Assembly (NCBI GenBank): GCA_050084985.1
Contig: JBITNC010000001.1
Location: 104,780,001 to 104,844,000 of the forward strand
Origin: Nageia nagi
Lineage: Eukaryota; Pinophyta
Direction of reading: 5' to 3'
DNA length: 64,000 nt
The notes under the pieces are model-generated. The model saw only the letters and a program-made list of their open reading frames with translations, had not been told where the DNA came from and made no database searches. Both the position numbers and the translations under genes were made by a program. This document shows, piece after piece, positions 58,949 to 64,000 of the stretch. Positions within the stretch are counted from its first letter, which is position 1; every line of letters begins with the position of its first letter.

Positions 58949-59790
58949 TGTAGACACCTAAAAATGTCCCTTTTTAACTAGTAAACATTGGAATAATCAT
59001 AACTCTTTATGACAATATAAAACAGGTTTAAAAACCATATTATTGGATAGCTCTCATCGAGTACATGCAAAATTAGTTGTCACATGACCCCTTTTTGGTA
59101 AAAATTGGCTATTTGGCGATCATTTTAATATTGTTATAAAAATAGAAAACCAGTCGCCAACGACCCAAAACAAACACCGGCATTTTAGGATGATCATCGG
59201 CATCTGCCTAGTAATTGATGATGACTCTGTAATAGTCGAACACAAAAACCAAAAATAATAAAAGAAACTTGTAATGTCTCATTCTTCCAAGATGCGATGG
59301 ATAGAGAGGGTTAGTTACAACCTACGGTGGCTTTTCACTTCCCCTTACCAGCCTTGGAAAATCTCACCCAAAAATCTATAAATACAAGCCAATACAAAGC
59401 AATAGGGACCCAATTTTTGAACTAGGGTAATGCTGCCAAAATCTTGTGAGCTCATACCTTTTATTGTTTTATGCTAGCTTCAATTTAATACATGTCATAC
59501 ATAGATGCTTTGATGTTATTATCTTTTGCATGTGTGTAGGATTTACAGGTTGTTCATATCAAGGAGAGAAGCAAGCAAATCAAAAACAATGGAGATCTAA
59601 TACTCTTATTTTGGAAAATGGCATTTGTAAAAGTCCCTTATAAGGGCAAATTGTAGTTTGAGCTAAAAATCAATATCAAATTACAATTACAACATTTCTA
59701 CCTATTTTACATAATTTGAGGTTTAGTGAAAATCTAAGAATAATTGTACTTTATGTTATTCTACATTCCAGTTCTATTTTCACTATAACA
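58949..59790 (+). repeat. 3' LTR of element C
   Basis: Starts TGTAGACACC, ends CTATAACA. Aligned with 48274-49107. Both LTRs keep a short ORF (48763-48966, 59446-59643), which I do not regard as a gene. Confidence 0.95.
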
Positions 59791-59795
59791 TATGG
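59791..59795. repeat. Right target-site duplication TATGG of element C
   Basis: Perfect copy of 48269-48273. Confidence 0.93.
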
Positions 59796-61249
59796 ATTTT
59801 CCTCTTTCTACACCATATAACACATCCCCCAAGCAGATTATCTTTGGATCTATGGGATCCTCACTAATGTCTATCTCAATTGACTTTCCCAAGTGCATAT
59901 GACATCTATCCTCTAATTGTTTAAATATGAGAAGGTACATAAAGTCATCTTTTTCTAAACTATTGATGAAGGAAGATATAATTGATAATTTAGCTTTATC
60001 AAAAATATCAAAAGAAAGACAAGAGAAGGACTTGATAAATACAAAGCAAAATTTGCATACAAAGGATTGATAGAATTTTGTGAGTTACAATCCATAAGAG
60101 GGATAAAGGGCAATGTACCAATAAGGAAAAATATCAAAACATCAAAGGTGAGTTCACATGAAAGCTCATGGAATAAATCATTTGGGATGAAAAACTCATA
60201 GGCATGAGGACTAAAAGAAATGAAATACAAATTGATATAATGTTTATCATTGTGTGGCACCTCCTCTTACAGAAGATTAAGATGTGTAAATTATTCTTTT
60301 AGAAGTTTAATCATAGGGTTATGAAACCCTATACCATGTTTATCTTGTTTATATTAAAAAGGAATAACAAAAGCATAAACTTGCCCTTGCTTGAATTTTC
60401 CTAGGTCATATCCTTACCAATTCTATTTAGTAAAGAGTTTACATACCAGGCTAGGATATGAAAAATATTTAATTCTAGCATAAAATTTCTCCTTAATATG
60501 ATGCTTAAGGGGAATATCCTAGGGTAAATTTGTACCTGCATAAATAAAGATACATTATTTTGGACACAAGCCTATTGGGATGAAAGTTTTGAGAGAAAAT
60601 GCATATTCCTAAGGTCTCTTCAAATCTCTTACAGAGGGAATATTAAAAATAACATCATCTATATGATAGTCCCCCTTTTTTAAGACATTCATACTCAATG
60701 AGATCATATAATGGTAAAATAAGAAGGTTGATAAACTATTGTTCAAAATGAATAGGACCAACTTGGGAGGAAGAAGGCTTATCTTCCTATTTTGAATTAG
60801 ATGTAAGACACGATGAAATTGAATTAGATTAACTAGGTGGAGGCACTTGATGATAAGATGGTTGATCATTCCCATAGATGGGCATAGACAAGGTTTGATG
60901 ATTGGAATAAGTGCATCCTTACAAGACTTACCCTTGTGATGTATAAGGGGATCCATGTTTGATAGAGTTGAGAAAGATGGTTGAGAAGAAGTTGGATGAA
61001 TTGGTATAAGAGTCAAAGATGGCTATTCTTGTTAGATTAAATTTTTGGTATGAGTATTACCATTCACAATAATGATGATTGGAAAACTATATTCACATGA
61101 CATCTAAAGGGACTTAGGAGAGAAAGCAAAATTACAATGACTAAAGGGGTTCGAATCACCTATAATATAATACACCATTTTGTTATATAGGTATTTCAGA
61201 AATCTATGTAATGTATATGAAACTAACTCCATGTCCTTTATCCATAACT
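59796..61249 (-). pseudogene. Element E protease-RT linker, continuation of the RT split by C
   Basis: Minus-strand sense in broken frames. The open piece 60609-61016 ends with YHIDDVIFNIPSVRDL, the linker block shared with B. A second piece at 59955-60260 has no domain. The RT N-terminus resumes at 48268. Confidence 0.6.
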
Positions 61250-61560
61250 AACCCAAAAGTAAGTTATACTACATCTCACCTTTGACCATTTGGCATGTAG
61301 CTAATATCTCTCTAACTCCAACTCTTAATAGAAGAATGACTTTACCCATTATTGTAGCTAAAGTGTTATTCAAGGCTCTAATAGTAAGAGTGGAAGCATC
61401 CAAATATCTTATAGGAACCTTCATTCTCTCAAGTGATACAAAAGATATAATATTTATTGTTGACCCATTATCCACAAGCACTCTCTTGGATGAAAAAAAT
61501 CTACATAAGCTACAATCTATAAGGTAGGATGCCTTGGCTTATCTGACACAAGCTTCTAAA
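61250..61560 (-). pseudogene. Element E aspartic protease
   Basis: The open piece 61269-61481 starts MLVDNGSTINIISF, the retropepsin D-x-G-S/T site with aspartate kept, followed by LTIRALNNTLATIMG, parallel to B (LQLKAFNDALFPTIG). Confidence 0.82.
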
Positions 61561-64000
61561 TCACATCCTAATAAATTATTTGAAATAATTTGGGTTTTCA
61601 TCATCTAACTCAATGGTATTGAGGAGATTGTTAAAATAATTCCTATGTTTGAGGGATTATTGCAATAAGTCCCATTAGGAAAGCTTTTTTTGAATGGTCC
61701 TAAGATGTTGCTCCAATTGAGTTTGTATAGCCACTAGTGCCCTTGAATATTGAATCTAAATATGTACCCTATTCTAAAGGAAAGGTTACTAAATTTGCAC
61801 CTCCTTAAGAGGGGGAGGGGTTCTCAATCATGAACTCTACCTATACTTGTTGCATTGATTATGTTACTATATCTACTATCTAGATTGCTAAAGGTGGGTC
61901 CATGACTCCCATAAACTCATAATTAGAGGTGATATCAATACCTCTAACAAAGGAAAAGTATGACTCTATATTTTTGAAACCCATAAACTCATTATTATTC
62001 CTAAAGTTGTAATCATGAACTATCTATTGTGTCACCTCTAAAGAAATATGGTTGATGTTGTTACTATGTCTATGTAATGGATCCTAGAAAATGCCCACAT
62101 TTCTATTAGTTTAGGCTGTTAGGTTTCATGTAGATACTTATCCATTATCAATAAATATCTATATAACATTTATCAATTGATTGCATTTATTTATTTCATG
62201 TTTCTTTTCTTTATGATAAACATAATATTTTTTATATTTATACCAAGTTGGTTTTTTCCCAATATGGATCCTCAAGTTTTATTTCTAGGAGATGGACCAA
62301 TTATGCCTCTAATAGTTTCTTTAAAACATCCTTGACAAGCTCAACCAAAAGATTCCAAGGTTTTCTTCATCCTTTATATTGATTTTTCTTAGGCCTATAA
62401 TCATTTTGTTTATTATCCTCATCTATATTTATTGGATTAGGTATTTCCTATGCTTGGGGTTGTAATGGTGGATTGGCCCTAGGTGGTTATGGTGGAGCTA
62501 ACTAAATTACCTTAATGGACATCATGTGATAACTGTTTCCTATAAGACTTTTGGTATGAATTACTTGGATTATTATTTACACTATTATGATACTTAAAAT
62601 TATTATTCTCCTTTTTTCTCAATTTGATTTTCCCATCTTGAACCTTGGCCTCTTCTATTAACTTAGCCTAAGATAGAGCATCCTCAAAGGTGTGATGCTA
62701 CTAGATCCTAAGAATAGAAGATATAGGTTATTACAAATTCTAGACAATAACTTAACCAACTCATCTTGGGGGATGGTGTAATACATATCAGTAACTATAG
62801 CCCTCCATCTACACACATAATCTATTACTAACTCATCATCAAATTGGAATAACTTGCCAAGATTTATGATAGATTCTCTCTTATCGAAATATATGGTAAA
62901 GTGGTATAGGAACTTATTGGTCAACTATTTAAATGAATATATGTTATGCTATATAAGGTTGTTGTACCAATCTAATGCTTTCCCAGCAAGCATCATGGTA
63001 AAAGTCCTAAGCATGAGTACATCATTGCTACTAATGATATAGCAAAAGTACTTAAATTATAAAAGGTGCTCTCTAGGATATTCCTTGCTTAAGAAGTTGT
63101 CTATTTTTGGGATTTCAAACTTATAGGGTAACATCTTTGTTGGCACATGGGTGAATTTGGTCATTACATATAGAAGTGTACAATAACCTAGGCTTCTCAT
63201 TATCACTAACCTAAAGCTCCATGTCCTTTAACCTCTTCAAGATCTCATCATTAATATTAGGAGGTTGTATATTGACTATAGCCTATTGCTTGGGTACTTG
63301 ACTAATAGGAACATCATCATATGTCTCATATTGATCATAATTGATTATACTTTTGAGTGTCAAATGTTACCTTGGGTACAAGGTGTCTGGGTTTTTGAAA
63401 TAAAATCCCATCTATTCAAAGAATCTTACGAGTCATGGTGATGAAGAAATTAAGGTTTTCCAAGTGAAGAGGCTTGAACATGATGAGATAATGAATAGTA
63501 CCTAGGATCATAGTCAGGTATGGAGGGTCTAAGATTAGTATATACTAGAATATGATATGTAGATTCATGATCATGTACTTATCTATATAGCACCACTACA
63601 TGAGAATAAAAAGAATGATATAGCTATAGTTGCTAATTAGTTGAGTATGAGTGTGACCCATGCCCTACATGAACTCTAAGATGGACCTCATGCTATGTAT
63701 GTGACACATGAACATGAGGTAAGGTGGGATGCACCTAATGTGAAGACTCATGATATGAAGGCTCATAATTATTCATGGGAATAAGTTGAAGTGACTTGGG
63801 TTGGTATGTATAATATGAATCCTCATAGTTATATGCAACCCAATCATCTAGTGGAGGTGGCATTGTTCTATAAAAGGTCAATACATGAGGCTTAGTACTA
63901 ATAGGTGATAGAGGTGGAGATTTGGGGGTACCACTAGGAGGTGGACCCAATGGACCATGAGATGATCTAATCATAGGTAGTCTAGTGCATGGAGGAGGTA
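61561..64000 (-). pseudogene. Element E gag
   Basis: Minus-strand sense from the window end: a proline-rich N-terminal piece (63735-63974), then a broken core at about 62650-63130 (PYKFEIPKIDNFL, AGKALDWYNNL, the open piece 62658-62924 with YTIPQDELVKLLSRIC). A zinc-finger remnant lies near 62200-62250 (YYVYHKEKKHEINKC, first Cys changed to Tyr). Many stops. The start may lie outside the window. Confidence 0.72.

Larger units (their letters stand above)
48274..59790 (+). mobile_element. Element C: pol-less Tat-like LTR retrotransposon inserted in E
   Basis: 11,517 bases between perfect TATGG duplications, with LTRs of 834 and 842 bases, a tRNA-Asn type PBS and a PPT identical to that of B. 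Inside are a repeat-bearing leader, a 562-codon ORF, gag core, zinc finger, a protease with a lost active site and a second zinc-finger-like module. From 54301 to the PPT there is no RT, RNase H or integrase. C shares leader and 3' blocks with B, so it is probably a deletion derivative that relied on B-type enzymes. LTR copies are fairly similar, and it is nested in the decayed E, so it is a young layer. Confidence 0.92.
43100..64000 (-). mobile_element. Element E: decayed Tat-like Ty3/gypsy element, interrupted by C
   Basis: Minus-strand order from right to left: gag (61560-64000), protease (61250-61560), linker (59796-61250), RT, RNase H, archaeal-type RNase H, integrase (45060-48268), short 3' region, 3' LTR (43100-44183). 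The 5' LTR must be beyond the window. RT coding is split exactly by the TATGG duplication of element C. Wording of all domains is close to B but the 3' region is only about 0.9 kb and has no PMD. Confidence 0.8.

Overview
The window looks like intergenic chromosomal DNA from a seed plant with a large, repeat-rich genome. A gymnosperm is my guess, from style only. It is AT-rich and holds nested, mostly decayed LTR retrotransposons. I found no host gene, rRNA, tRNA or CRISPR array.

Five elements can be separated. (Z) 1-~5927, plus strand: the 3' part of an element with a gag-like tail, a very large accessory ORF (857-4338, broken by one stop and one frameshift) and a GC-richer LTR-like 3' end. 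That 3' end carries a ~60-bp-period array of TGACGTCA motifs. (A) ~5928-~43060, plus strand: an old Ty3/gypsy element now in three pieces (5928-6932, 16224-19601, 37273-~43060). Its order is protease, RNase H-like, RT, RNase H, integrase, then a decayed homologue of Z's accessory ORF. (Copia) 6933-16218, minus strand: a structurally complete Ty1/copia element inserted in A, with ~1.98-kb LTRs, a tRNA-iMet primer site and the target duplication ATCTC. (B) 19602-37267, minus strand: a complete ~17.7-kb Tat-like gypsy element inserted in A's integrase region, with target duplication CCAAC, a tRNA-Asn primer site, gag, protease, RT, RNase H, a second RNase H and integrase. Its 6-kb 3' region carries a plant mobile domain (PMD) pseudogene in antisense. 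(E) ~43100 to beyond 64000, minus strand: another decayed Tat-like element. (C) 48274-59790, plus strand, inserted in E with target duplication TATGG: it carries gag and protease but no RT, RNase H or integrase.

B and C belong to one family. They share an identical 14-base polypurine tract, the same primer type, leader repeats and 3' noncoding blocks. C looks like a pol-less derivative that would depend on a B-type partner. The longest uninterrupted ORF of the window (50562-52250, 562 codons, unknown function) is in C.

Most breaks sit where glutamine or tryptophan codons are expected (CAA/CAG/TGG to stop), which fits C-to-T decay of methylated repeats. All coordinates of decayed domains are approximate. 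LTR, target-duplication, PBS and PPT positions of copia, B and C were read base by base.
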